NCBI GenBank assembly: GCA_964436825.1
Contig: CAYTEO010000001.1
Span: 1-64,000 of the forward strand
Length of the DNA: 64,000 nt
Origin: CAYTEO01 sp964436825
GTDB lineage: Bacteria > Krumholzibacteriota > Krumholzibacteriia > LZORAL124-64-63
Direction of reading: 5' to 3'
Made by a program: the position numbers and the translations under genes. Shown here piece after piece: positions 49,259-57,883 of this stretch (position 1 is its first letter; every line of letters begins with the position of its first letter). The notes under the pieces were generated by a model. That model made no database searches and had not been told where the DNA came from. It saw only the letters and a list, made by a program, of their open reading frames with translations.

Positions 49259-51664
49259 TCAGCGGACCAGGGAGACCTGGCGGACGACCACGGCGCCTTC
49301 CCGGGCGATCCTGACCAGGTAGACCCCCGGCGCGGCCGGATCCCCGGCCAGGTTCCGGCCGTCCCAGAACGGCTCGTCGTTGGCCACGTGGTCGTTGCGG
49401 TAGACGACCTGCCCCTCCAGGTCGTAGATCACGACGGCGACACCGCCGGTGATCGCGAGGGATCCCCACTGGACCGGCGCGACGACCCCTCCCACCCGCA
49501 GACCGGCATGTCGGCCGGGCCGGAAGGGATTGGGGTAGAGACGGACCGACGCCAGTGCCGAGCCTTCCTCCATGGCGGCGGTAACGGTCACCAGGACGGC
49601 GCCGTTCTCCCCGCTGACCAGGATCCGGCTGCCGTCGGGGGAGACGGCCGTCTCCCGGAACTTGCCCGGCGGCAGGCCGGCGATGATCGTCGGCGAGTAG
49701 AGCACGCCGAGGCCGGCGCGGAAGTAGTCGCCGACCGACGTGTAGGGAACGATCGTCGTCGTCTCGCTCCCCTCGTCGACCCGCTCGATCCCCAGGTCGT
49801 GGCAGATCCAGGCGCTGCCGGTCCCGTCGACACAGACGTCCGACACCCCTTCCTGCATCAGGCCGGGCATGGCCGGATCCCGCTTGGCGTGGTACTCGCC
49901 CAGCATCTCGATCCCCACGCTGCCGGCGCCGAAGGAGAGGACACGGAAGTGGGCCAGTCCCGACCCGCCCGCCGCCCAGACGGTCCCGTCGTCGGCGACG
50001 GCCAGGGCCCGCGTGCCCGCGAAGCTGTAGAACGAGCCGGCCGGTGCCGCGTCCAGCCGCGCCCACTGGTCGTCCCCCGTCTCCAGCCAGGTGAGATCGT
50101 CCTCCGCGCCGCCGGCCAGGCCGTTGGGGTCCCAGAAGGCCACGCCCACGTTCTCGACGGCGAAGGCGATCCGGTCGGGCCGCACGACGACGGCGTCACG
50201 CACCGTCCCCCCGCCCAGGCCCGCGGCGTCGGTGGGCAGGTGGAGCCAGGCGCCGGGATCGTGGCCGCGGTCGGGATCGACCAGGACGTGGACCCCGCTG
50301 ACGTCGCTGCACATCAGGACCGGCCCCGCCGGATGGACCTGCAGGGCGACGATCCGATCATCCGGCAGGCCGGAGTTGGTGCGATCCAGGTGGACGAAGC
50401 GATCCGACCGGGGATCGAAGTGGATGACACCGCCGCTCTGGAACTGGCAGAACCAGACGTCCCCGTCGGGGCCGGCCGCGACCGAGAGGATCGGGCCGTC
50501 GTCGTCGAACAGGCCGGCGGAGTCGTTGTCCGCGCTGGCCAGGCGGGTCACCTGCTGCCAGGTATCGCCGTCGCCCCAGGCGATCCCCTCGGCCTGGCGC
50601 CCCCCCAGCCAGAGGGTCCCGTCGGAACCGACGGCCGCACCGTCGCTGTTGACGAAGAAGGGATCGTCGGTCAGGTACTGTGACCACTGGTCCCCGCTGC
50701 GACCGGCCACCCACGCGCGCGCCGCGTGCATGTTGTCGTCGGTGACGGGGGTGGTCCCCCCGACCCAGAGACGGCTGCCGGAGACCAGGGCGTGGGCGCC
50801 GTCGCGGGGCAGCGTGACCGGCTGCCAGGCCGCACCGTCCCAGCGCCACAGGAGGAGGTCGGCGGCGCCGGCGGCGGCCAGGCACCAGAGGGTGTCGTCC
50901 TGGACGGCAAGGGCCGCCGCGGCCCGCCCCAGTGCCCCCACCGGGACCCAGTCGGCGTCGTCGGGAGCGCGCCGGTAGACGCCGGTGTCGGCGGCCGCCC
51001 AGACGGTGTCGGCCACGGCCAGCAGGTCACCGACGTTGGTCCCGGCCAGCGACCCGCTCCAGTCCGTCAGCAGGTTGTCGCGCAGCAGGGAGACGCCGGC
51101 GTCGGTGCCGATGACCAGGTCGTCCCCGCGCAGGGCCAGGGCGGTGATCACGTCGCTGACCAGCCCCGGATCCTCGGTGGTGGTGTAGGTCCCGCCCGGC
51201 AGGCCGTTGCTGACGAGACCGAACCCGGCCCCGTCGGTCCCGTACCAGACGCGCTCCGTCTCACCGCGCACGGTCCCGGTGACGGCCGTCACGGCCAGGT
51301 CGGCGATGTTCGTCACCTGGCGGAAGACGGGACCGTCGGCGGCGAGCGTCACCCTGGTCAGGCCGCCGTCGCGTGTCGCCACCCAGAGGTTCGCCCCCGT
51401 CCAGGCCAGGTCCGCGATCCGCTGCCCCGACAGCCCGTCCCCCGTCGTCCAGCGCCGGACCGGGGCGAGATCGCCTGTCGCCAGGACGACGATCCCGCCG
51501 TCGGCGAGGCCGCCGTACAGCTCGCCCGAGACCTCGACCAGCGCGACGCAATCGCGGGCCCCGGGCAGGACGCGGAGGTCCACCGCGCCACGGGCCGGCA
51601 GCTGGAGCAGAAAGACCAGGGCGATCGCCAGGCCCAGCGGCGGGGCGATGCAGCGTCTTCTCAT
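49259..51664 (-). CDS. Secreted beta-propeller protein with FlgD/type-IX-like C-terminal sorting tail
   Basis: The 801 residues start with a signal peptide (GLAIALVFLLQLPARGA). Many beta-propeller blades follow, similar to two-component-regulator (Y_Y_Y-type) propellers: RIADLAWTGANLWVATRDGG, VITALALRGDDLVIGTDAGV and VGSDGTLWLGGRQAEGI. The last 90 or so residues are an FlgD-Ig-like tail (VRLYPNPFRPGRHAGLRV, VVIYDLEGQVVYR, PGVYLVRIAREG), as on outer-surface proteins of FCB bacteria. It is likely surface-exposed. It sits between glycan enzymes, so it may be a substrate or a sensor scaffold. Confidence 0.82.
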   Translation of the reverse strand: MRRRCIAPPLGLAIALVFLLQLPARGAVDLRVLPGARDCVALVEVSGELYGGLADGGIVVLATGDLAPVRRWTTGDGLSGQRIADLAWTGANLWVATRDGGLTRVTLAADGPVFRQVTNIADLAVTAVTGTVRGETERVWYGTDGAGFGLVSNGLPGGTYTTTEDPGLVSDVITALALRGDDLVIGTDAGVSLLRDNLLTDWSGSLAGTNVGDLLAVADTVWAAADTGVYRRAPDDADWVPVGALGRAAAALAVQDDTLWCLAAAGAADLLLWRWDGAAWQPVTLPRDGAHALVSGSRLWVGGTTPVTDDNMHAARAWVAGRSGDQWSQYLTDDPFFVNSDGAAVGSDGTLWLGGRQAEGIAWGDGDTWQQVTRLASADNDSAGLFDDDGPILSVAAGPDGDVWFCQFQSGGVIHFDPRSDRFVHLDRTNSGLPDDRIVALQVHPAGPVLMCSDVSGVHVLVDPDRGHDPGAWLHLPTDAAGLGGGTVRDAVVVRPDRIAFAVENVGVAFWDPNGLAGGAEDDLTWLETGDDQWARLDAAPAGSFYSFAGTRALAVADDGTVWAAGGSGLAHFRVLSFGAGSVGIEMLGEYHAKRDPAMPGLMQEGVSDVCVDGTGSAWICHDLGIERVDEGSETTTIVPYTSVGDYFRAGLGVLYSPTIIAGLPPGKFRETAVSPDGSRILVSGENGAVLVTVTAAMEEGSALASVRLYPNPFRPGRHAGLRVGGVVAPVQWGSLAITGGVAVVIYDLEGQVVYRNDHVANDEPFWDGRNLAGDPAAPGVYLVRIAREGAVVVRQVSLVR

Positions 51665-53682
51665 GGGGCTCTCCTGTTCTCAGGGGCAGTCGGGTTGATG
51701 CTAACGCGACCGCCGGGCGTCGTCCAGAGCCGGCGCCAGCGCTCGCCGCGCGTGGTGCCGGCCCAGGGACCGGTCAGACCGGGGCGACCGGGGGTGAGGC
51801 ACCAGCTCTCCCCCGCCGCGACCGGTTCCTCCCCTGCCGACAGGGGCATGTCGCTCCAGAGGGAGAGCGCCCCCCGACGCAGCGCCGCCAGCAGGACGGG
51901 CTGCCGCCAGAGGGATCGCGGCCGGCCGTCGGCATCCACGTGGACCGCCACCTGGCTTCCCTGGCCGGTCAGCGGCAGCACGACGACACGATCGTCGCGC
52001 GACCGACGGTTCACCAGCCGGCCCAGCATGCCGGCCGGCCAGAGCAGGACCCCCGCCGACAGGTCCGCCAGCCGCCTGCCGAGACCGGCCAGGGGATGTC
52101 CCTCGCCGGGGTCCAGGACCAGGCTCGGGAGCGGACCGAAGGCCTCCCCCCTCCCGCCGGCGACGGCCAGGGAGGCGGCAGGGACCTGCCAGCGCAGGCG
52201 GACCCGGCGCCGACGCAGTTCCCGCAGCAGGCGCAGCTCGTCCGGATCGCCCGCCGGCCAGGCGAAGAAGACGACCTGCCCGATGCGGTAACGATCGACG
52301 ACGGTCCCCATCTCCGCGCGCACTCCCAGCTGCGGCAGGGAGACCTTGCCGGCGACGATCCGGTCGTCGCCGAGATAACCCACCAGGTCCAGGCCCAGGC
52401 GGCGGGGATCCCCGACGGCGGCCAGCCAGTCGGTGAGCCCTGCCGGGGGATCGACCAGGAGGGTCCGTTCCAGGGAGAGGTGTCCCTTCGTCATGCGGCG
52501 ACGCAACCGTTCCCAGAGCGTGCCGCCGAGACCGAGGGACAGCACCAGCAGGGGGAAGAACAACAGCAGGACGGCCCGGCTGTAGACGACCTGGTGGCTC
52601 AGATAGGTGCTGGCCAGCAGCAGCAGCGCGACCGTCCCCGCCTGCTGCAGGTCCTCCCGCCAGCCGGGGCGCCAGCGGCCGGTGCGCCGCCGGTAGCGGC
52701 CCCGCAGGACGAAGGTGACCGTCGCCAGCAGCGCGGCGTAGAGCTGCAGGCCGTGGTACTCCGACCACGGGAACAGCGGCTCCGCGAACAGCGGCTGCAG
52801 CAGGCGGCGCACCAGGTAGGCCCCCCCGAAGGCCAGGTTGACGGCCGCCATGTCCAAGAGCCAGGCCAGCAGGGTCCCCAGGGGGCCGGACCAGCGCTTC
52901 AGGGCGTAGACCAGCAGTCCCCATTTCTCGTAGAAGGAGATGAGGCTGGCCAGGTGGAGCCAGAAGCCGCGCCGGGTGATCCCGCCTGCGCTGGCGCGCC
53001 GGTGCCTGTGGACGAACCGGGCCACCGGCGTGTAACGCACCTCGTAGCCGGCCTGCCACATCCGGTAGCACCAGTCCACGTCCTCGAAGTAGAGGAAGAA
53101 GCGCTCGTCCATGGGACCGACCCGCCGCAGCGCCTCGCGGCGCACCAGCAGGCAGCCGCCCAGGACCCAGTCGACGGGCCGGGCCGACAGGTGGTCGAAG
53201 TCCCGCATCAGGTGCAGTTGCACCGCCCTGGCCCGCGGGAAGAGCCTTCCGAGGATGGTCCGGCGCAGGACCAGCGTGGTGAAGGTATAGAAACGGCGGC
53301 ACGACTCCTGGATCGAGCCGTCGGGGTTGAGCAGCTGGGGACCGATGATCCCCGCCCGGGGATGGGCGTCGGCGTCGGCCAGCAGGGCGTCGATCGCACC
53401 GGGCAGGACGACGATGTCGGGATTGAGGATCAGCGTGTAGTCGGCCTCGCAGAGGGCGAGCCCCGCGTTGACGCCGGCCGCGTAGCCCACGTTGCGGCTC
53501 TGGAAGAGCCAGTCGACGCCGGGGAACCGTTCCCGGACCGCCGGCAGGCCAGGGTCGTCGGAGGCGTTGTCGACGACGATGATGCGGTACTCGCAGGCGG
53601 GCGGGTTCTCCTGCAGCGACCCGAGGCAGCGGGCCAGATCGTCGCTCGTGTTGTAGTGGACGATGACGATCGAGAGCTTCAC
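51661..53682 (-). CDS. GT2 glycosyltransferase fused to a degenerate sugar-phosphotransferase (PGPT-like) half
   Basis: The 673 residues have two parts. Residues 1-300 are a rhamnosyltransferase-type GT2: LSIVIVHYNTSDDLARCLGS, VVDNASDD, LILNPDIVV (metal-binding DxD equivalent), WVLGGCLLVRREAL and ERFFLYFEDVDWC. Residues 306-390 hold several membrane helices (LQLYAALLATVTFVLRGRYR, LSHQVVYSRAVLLLFFP). Residues 395-560 resemble the CoA-binding-like domain of undecaprenyl-phosphate sugar phosphotransferases, and 560-600 a short RRLADLSAGVLLWPAGMLG that recalls their catalytic-domain start. The catalytic end is missing. The GTG at 53682 follows GGGGAGGCGGA. It overlaps the propeller gene. Confidence 0.72.
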   Translation of the reverse strand: MKLSIVIVHYNTSDDLARCLGSLQENPPACEYRIIVVDNASDDPGLPAVRERFPGVDWLFQSRNVGYAAGVNAGLALCEADYTLILNPDIVVLPGAIDALLADADAHPRAGIIGPQLLNPDGSIQESCRRFYTFTTLVLRRTILGRLFPRARAVQLHLMRDFDHLSARPVDWVLGGCLLVRREALRRVGPMDERFFLYFEDVDWCYRMWQAGYEVRYTPVARFVHRHRRASAGGITRRGFWLHLASLISFYEKWGLLVYALKRWSGPLGTLLAWLLDMAAVNLAFGGAYLVRRLLQPLFAEPLFPWSEYHGLQLYAALLATVTFVLRGRYRRRTGRWRPGWREDLQQAGTVALLLLASTYLSHQVVYSRAVLLLFFPLLVLSLGLGGTLWERLRRRMTKGHLSLERTLLVDPPAGLTDWLAAVGDPRRLGLDLVGYLGDDRIVAGKVSLPQLGVRAEMGTVVDRYRIGQVVFFAWPAGDPDELRLLRELRRRRVRLRWQVPAASLAVAGGRGEAFGPLPSLVLDPGEGHPLAGLGRRLADLSAGVLLWPAGMLGRLVNRRSRDDRVVVLPLTGQGSQVAVHVDADGRPRSLWRQPVLLAALRRGALSLWSDMPLSAGEEPVAAGESWCLTPGRPGLTGPWAGTTRGERWRRLWTTPGGRVSINPTAPENRRAP

Positions 53683-53692
53683 TCCGCCTCCC

Positions 53693-54400
53693 CTAGGGGA
53701 TGCGCCGCAGGCGCAATGACCAGACGACCCACATGGCCTCCAGGATGATCCGCTTGGACATCTTGGAGACGCCCACCTGCCGGTCGACGAACAGGATGGG
53801 AATCTCCTTGATCCGGAATCCCCGCTTCCAGCAGTGATAGTTCATCTCGATCTGGAAGGAGTAGCCGTCGCTGCGGATCCGGTCCAGGGGCAGCGCCTCC
53901 AGGACGTGGCGCCGGAAACACTTGAAACCGCCGGTGCTGTCCTTGATCGGCATCCCGGTGACCAAGCGGGCGTAGATGTTGGCCCCGACGCTCAGCACGA
54001 GCCGGCGCAGCGGCCAGTTGACGACCGTCACGCCGTTGAGGTAGCGGCTCCCCAGGACGACGTCGTAGTCCCGGATCTCCCGCAGGAAGGTGTCGATCGC
54101 GCGGGGGTCGTGGCTGAAGTCGGCGTCCATCTCGAAGATGGCCTCGGCGTCGGTCTCGCGCAGGGCCCACTGGAAGCCGGCGATGTAGGCTGCTCCCAGG
54201 CCCGCCTTCACCGGCCGCAGCAGCAGGTGGACGCGTTTTCCGTATTCCGACAGCGCGCGGACGACGTCCGCGGTGCCGTCGGGCGAGCTGTCGTCGACGA
54301 CCAGGACCTGGAGCCGGGGGTCCCGCTCCAGGACGGCGGGAACGATCCGGCCGATGTTCTCTGCTTCGTTGTAGGTGGGGATGACGACCAGGCTCTTCAC
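53693..54400 (-). CDS. Polyprenol monophosphomannose synthase-like GT2
   Basis: The 235 residues match dolichol/polyprenol-phosphate mannosyltransferases: LVVIPTYNEAENIGRIVPAV, VVDDSSPDGTADVV, EMDADFSHDP (DxD), SRYLNGVTVVNWPLRR, TGGFKCFRRHVLE and FKSDG-like RSDGYSFQIEM. No membrane helix follows, so it is the soluble short type. It would supply polyprenyl-phosphate-linked sugar to the GT-C-like YfhO and DUF2723 enzymes nearby (inference). The GTG at 54400 overlaps the yfhO-like stop and follows AGGAGGAA. Confidence 0.9.
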   Translation of the reverse strand: MKSLVVIPTYNEAENIGRIVPAVLERDPRLQVLVVDDSSPDGTADVVRALSEYGKRVHLLLRPVKAGLGAAYIAGFQWALRETDAEAIFEMDADFSHDPRAIDTFLREIRDYDVVLGSRYLNGVTVVNWPLRRLVLSVGANIYARLVTGMPIKDSTGGFKCFRRHVLEALPLDRIRSDGYSFQIEMNYHCWKRGFRIKEIPILFVDRQVGVSKMSKRIILEAMWVVWSLRLRRIP

Positions 54401-56874
54401 GGTCGGTCTTCCTCCTGGGCGTGCGGGGTCCGTGTCGGGGCGGGAACGCCGAGCACCAGCCAGAGCAGCACCAGCAGCAGGGCCGCACCGCCGACCGGCA
54501 GGGCCTTGTGCAAGGCGGGATCGCGGTACACGAAACGGACCTCGTGCTCCCCCGCCGGCAGCGCCACGGCCCGCAGCAGGCGGTCGGCCCGCAGCAGGGC
54601 CGCCGGCGTGCCGTCGACGGTGACCCGCCAGCCGGGCAGCCAGAGGTCGGCCAGCACCAGGATCGCCGGGACATCGGCCCGGGTGCGCAGCGTCACCCGG
54701 TCCAGGTCGTCCTCCACGTAGGTGACCGGGGGCAGGACCGTGTCGACCGGTGTCGGTGCCGGGTCGGGGACCGCTTCCAGGCGGACGGTGTCCCGCCACC
54801 TGAGCCGACCCGCGGCGATCCCGTCCAGCAGGGAGGACAGGGGAGCCTCGGTCCGCTGCCAGCGGGTGACCAGGCGGGCCCGCGGCAACGCATCCCTGAT
54901 CCGGTAGGCGACCAGGCCGTCGCCGACGACCGGGTCGGGGTCCACCGCCGCCCCCAGTTCCGCCAGGACGGGGAAGGCGTTCTCGGGCAGCGGCCCGTCG
55001 GTGACGAGGAGGGAGGCCCCCAGCCAGGAAGCCAGCCGCCCGGACGGCCGGCGCTGGTCGAAGAGACGCCGACGGACCTCCTCGGCGGCCGCGGGCTTGG
55101 CCGGATGGTACCCCCCCAGGGAGCGGACGCCGGCGAGCATCCCCTCGTTGGTGCTCGACGCACCGCCCAGGGGCCAGATCCGCTCGTGGCCCGCCTGCCC
55201 GGCAATCCGCTGCCAGACCGGATCGACACCCGGCCTGGTCGCCGCCGGCCGGGGTGCCAGGACCGCGGGGGCCGGCACGAGCCGCCCGCCGCCCTGGGTG
55301 GTCCGGGCCACGGCGTGGAGGCTTCGCTCGGGATGGACGATCCGGCGGTCGACCGTCGCCAGGTCGACGACGACGAGCAGGACGACGGCCCAGGGCGCCA
55401 GCTCCCGCCAGCGACCGCCGCGCGGCAGCAGGAACCGCCACCAGGCGCCGAGGGCGACGAGGATCAGGCCGATCCGCAGCAGGTCCGCGCGGTGGAGACG
55501 CCAGGCCAGTTCCAGCAGGGAACCGGCCGGCGCCGGCTTGCCGCCGTCACGGGCCAGGGCCGTCAGGTGGGCCGCGTAGCCGTCACGCGCCAGGCCCAGT
55601 CCACCCGCGGCCAGCAGGACGCCGACGAGCAGCAGGCCCATCCCGCTCCAGGCCCGCTGCCGCGCTCCCAGTTCCCGCCACCGGTCCAGGCCGACCGCGG
55701 CCAGGACGGCCACGGCGAAGCCGGTGAGCGTCAGGATCATCGACGGGACCCGGAACTTGTTGAAGTAGGGCAGGAAGCGGTAGCAGAGGTCGTACAGCGG
55801 CGGGAAGAAGTTGCCGCAGGCGATCAGCAGGCTGACGAAGGCGGTTACCGCCAGGGTCGTCGTCACCCAGTCCCGCCTCCGCCAGAGCCCCAGCAGCGCC
55901 AGCCCCACGGCGACCAGGCCCAGGTAGTTGGGGTAGTCGGTGAACGGCATCCTTCCCTGGTAGGTCGCCTTGCCGAACCCGGCCGCCGACGGGAGCAGCA
56001 GGGTGTCCCATTCCCGTGGCGACAGGCTCCAGCCCGTGGCGTACTCGTACGCCGCCCCTCCCCCTTCGGCCGCCCCCCGCACCGACCAGCCGGCGTACTC
56101 GTGGACGGGCCACAGGAGGATCGCGCCGATCCCGCCGGCCAGCGCCAGGCTCGCCAGCAGCAGGAAGCTCGCACGCCGGAAGTCGGGCCAGCGCGCGGCG
56201 CCACTCCCGCGCCAGACGGCGATCAGCCGGCCCAGCCAGAGCAGGCCGACCAGCAGACCCGTGTAGTAGATGATCTGGATGTGGCCGCGCAGGACCTCCA
56301 GGCCGAACACCAGCGCCAACAGCGGCGCCGTCCGCCGTCCCCGGCCCTCGAGCAGCCCGAGGGTCAGTCCCGCGACCCACGGCAGGTACATGGCCGTCGC
56401 CAGCTTGGAACCGTGGCCGAAGGCGGCCCAGGCCGTCACCTTGGGGAACATCAGCCAGAGGGCGGCCCCCAGCAGCCGGCTCGCCGTCGACAGCCGCCAC
56501 CGTCCCAGCAGCCAGTACATGCCCAGGCCACCGAACAGCAGGTGTGCCAGCAGCCAGGTCAGGGGCGGGAAGCCCAGATGATCCTGCAGGAAGGTCAGCA
56601 CCTCGCCGGGCGGATAGACGAACCGGGTGTAGGTGAGCGAGCCGAACGTCGGCATCCCCAGGAAGAGATACGGGTTCCAGAGAGGATAGTGTCTCTGCGC
56701 CAGGGCGGCGTTGCCGACCAGGGTGAACCCCAGCGCGTTGTTGCTGTCCGCGGAGCCGAAGACGGCCCCGCGCAGCAGCGGTTCCGGGTAGACGATCGCG
56801 AGCAGGACGAGCACCCCGGCCACCCCGGGGAGCCAGCGGACAAGCGCGGGATGTTCTCTCAGCGGGGATCGCAC
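54397..56874 (-). CDS. YfhO-family polytopic membrane protein (GT-C-like)
   Basis: The 825 residues have about 12-13 membrane helices up to residue 500 and a soluble, probably extracytoplasmic, C-terminus. YfhO-family traits are FGSADSNNALGFTLVGNAAL, YPLWNPYLFLGMPTFG, AAFGHGSKLATAMYLPWV and the tail LVLADLWLPGWRVTVDGTPA plus LPAGEHEVRFVYRDP. The family is related to GT-C glycosyltransferases; B. subtilis YfhO is implicated in glycosylating lipoteichoic acid. The substrate is unknown here. The GTG at 56874 has a promoter candidate upstream (56922-56950). Confidence 0.85.
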   Translation of the reverse strand: MRSPLREHPALVRWLPGVAGVLVLLAIVYPEPLLRGAVFGSADSNNALGFTLVGNAALAQRHYPLWNPYLFLGMPTFGSLTYTRFVYPPGEVLTFLQDHLGFPPLTWLLAHLLFGGLGMYWLLGRWRLSTASRLLGAALWLMFPKVTAWAAFGHGSKLATAMYLPWVAGLTLGLLEGRGRRTAPLLALVFGLEVLRGHIQIIYYTGLLVGLLWLGRLIAVWRGSGAARWPDFRRASFLLLASLALAGGIGAILLWPVHEYAGWSVRGAAEGGGAAYEYATGWSLSPREWDTLLLPSAAGFGKATYQGRMPFTDYPNYLGLVAVGLALLGLWRRRDWVTTTLAVTAFVSLLIACGNFFPPLYDLCYRFLPYFNKFRVPSMILTLTGFAVAVLAAVGLDRWRELGARQRAWSGMGLLLVGVLLAAGGLGLARDGYAAHLTALARDGGKPAPAGSLLELAWRLHRADLLRIGLILVALGAWWRFLLPRGGRWRELAPWAVVLLVVVDLATVDRRIVHPERSLHAVARTTQGGGRLVPAPAVLAPRPAATRPGVDPVWQRIAGQAGHERIWPLGGASSTNEGMLAGVRSLGGYHPAKPAAAEEVRRRLFDQRRPSGRLASWLGASLLVTDGPLPENAFPVLAELGAAVDPDPVVGDGLVAYRIRDALPRARLVTRWQRTEAPLSSLLDGIAAGRLRWRDTVRLEAVPDPAPTPVDTVLPPVTYVEDDLDRVTLRTRADVPAILVLADLWLPGWRVTVDGTPAALLRADRLLRAVALPAGEHEVRFVYRDPALHKALPVGGAALLLVLLWLVLGVPAPTRTPHAQEEDRP

Positions 56875-56921
56875 GGTCCCTCCCGGTCCTCGCCCCCGGG
56901 ACGACCGTCCGGGGAACTTCC

Positions 56922-56950
56922 AGTGTAACCGACGGTTGCCTCGGCGTCCA
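56922..56950 (-). promoter_or_regulatory. Promoter candidate inside the glycan locus
   Basis: TGGACG (56945-56950), a 17-base spacer and TACACT (56922-56927) lie on the minus strand in the 76-base gap after the GT2 gene. The leader carries an imperfect hairpin, CCCCGGAC/GTCCCGGGG. This gap is the only place where coding in the lower part of the glycan locus is not tightly coupled. Confidence 0.4.
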
Positions 56951-57883
56951 TCACTCTCGCGCGCCTCGGCGGCCAGGATAGGGGCGTCCGGTCAGCTCGT
57001 CCAGGGCTCCCTGGACCAGGGCCAGCGCCGCGGCCGGACTCCCGTGCCAGAGCCACCAGGCGACGTGGCCGGCATGGTAGGCGAGCTGGGCCGGCCAGAG
57101 GGTCGCGCGCGCCAGGCCGTGCCAGTGCCGGCGGAGCAGGCGGATGTGGCTGCGGGAACGCAGGTAGAGCCGCTCCGGGGAGTCGCCGCCCAGCGACTGG
57201 CTCACCTTGTGCAGGACCAGGGCTGCCGGCACGTGGAGGATGCGCCCCCCCGCCTCCCGGATCCGCAGGCAGTAGTCTGAATCCTCACCGTAGAGCCGGA
57301 ACTCCTCGTCCAGGTCCCCGACCTCCTCGACGGCACGCCGGGACAGCAGCAGGGCGCAGCCGGTGCCGTACTCGATGTAACGCGAGGTCAGGGGGCGACC
57401 GCCCGCCTCCTGCCGGATCCCGGCGTGCCGGACCCAGCCGGACCAGCGGCCGACGATCCCCCCGTCGTACCAGATCCGGGCCGGATCGTCGGCGTAGCAG
57501 ATACGCGGCGTGGCGGCCCAGACCGCGGGGTCGGCCGCCGCGGTCCGGACCAGGCGCTGCAGGCTGCCGCCGGGGACGATGGTGTCGTTGTTCAGCAGCA
57601 GGACCCAGTCGGGGCAACCGTCGCGGCGCAGCCGGCGCAGGGCCAGGTTGTTCCCCCCCGCCCACCGCAGGTTCTCCGGCGCGGCGAGGATCTCCACGTC
57701 GGGATAGCGGTGACGGACGAAGTCGACCGAACCGTCGGTCGAGGCGTTGTCCACCAGCAGGATCCGCAGGTCGCGGTAGCCGCCGGCCAGCAGGGAACCG
57801 AGACAGTCGTCCAGCAGGTGTCGTCCGTTCCAGTTGACGACGACGACCGTCAGCGTGGGCCACGTGGAGAACTCAGTCGGCAT
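56951..57883 (-). CDS. Family 2 glycosyltransferase (rhamnosyltransferase-like)
   Basis: The 310 residues start VVVVNWNGRHLLDDCLGSLL and include VDNASTDGSVDFV, ENLRWAGGNNLAL, LLLNNDTIVPGGSL (NDT as the metal-binding motif), GTGCALLLSRRAVEEVG and FRLYGEDSDYCLR. That is the pattern of cytoplasmic GT2 enzymes that extend O-antigen-like or rhamnan chains on undecaprenyl-PP. Donor and acceptor are not identifiable. Its ATG (57883) lies 11 bases inside the preceding GT2 gene, so it is tightly coupled. Confidence 0.88.
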   Translation of the reverse strand: MPTEFSTWPTLTVVVVNWNGRHLLDDCLGSLLAGGYRDLRILLVDNASTDGSVDFVRHRYPDVEILAAPENLRWAGGNNLALRRLRRDGCPDWVLLLNNDTIVPGGSLQRLVRTAAADPAVWAATPRICYADDPARIWYDGGIVGRWSGWVRHAGIRQEAGGRPLTSRYIEYGTGCALLLSRRAVEEVGDLDEEFRLYGEDSDYCLRIREAGGRILHVPAALVLHKVSQSLGGDSPERLYLRSRSHIRLLRRHWHGLARATLWPAQLAYHAGHVAWWLWHGSPAAALALVQGALDELTGRPYPGRRGARE

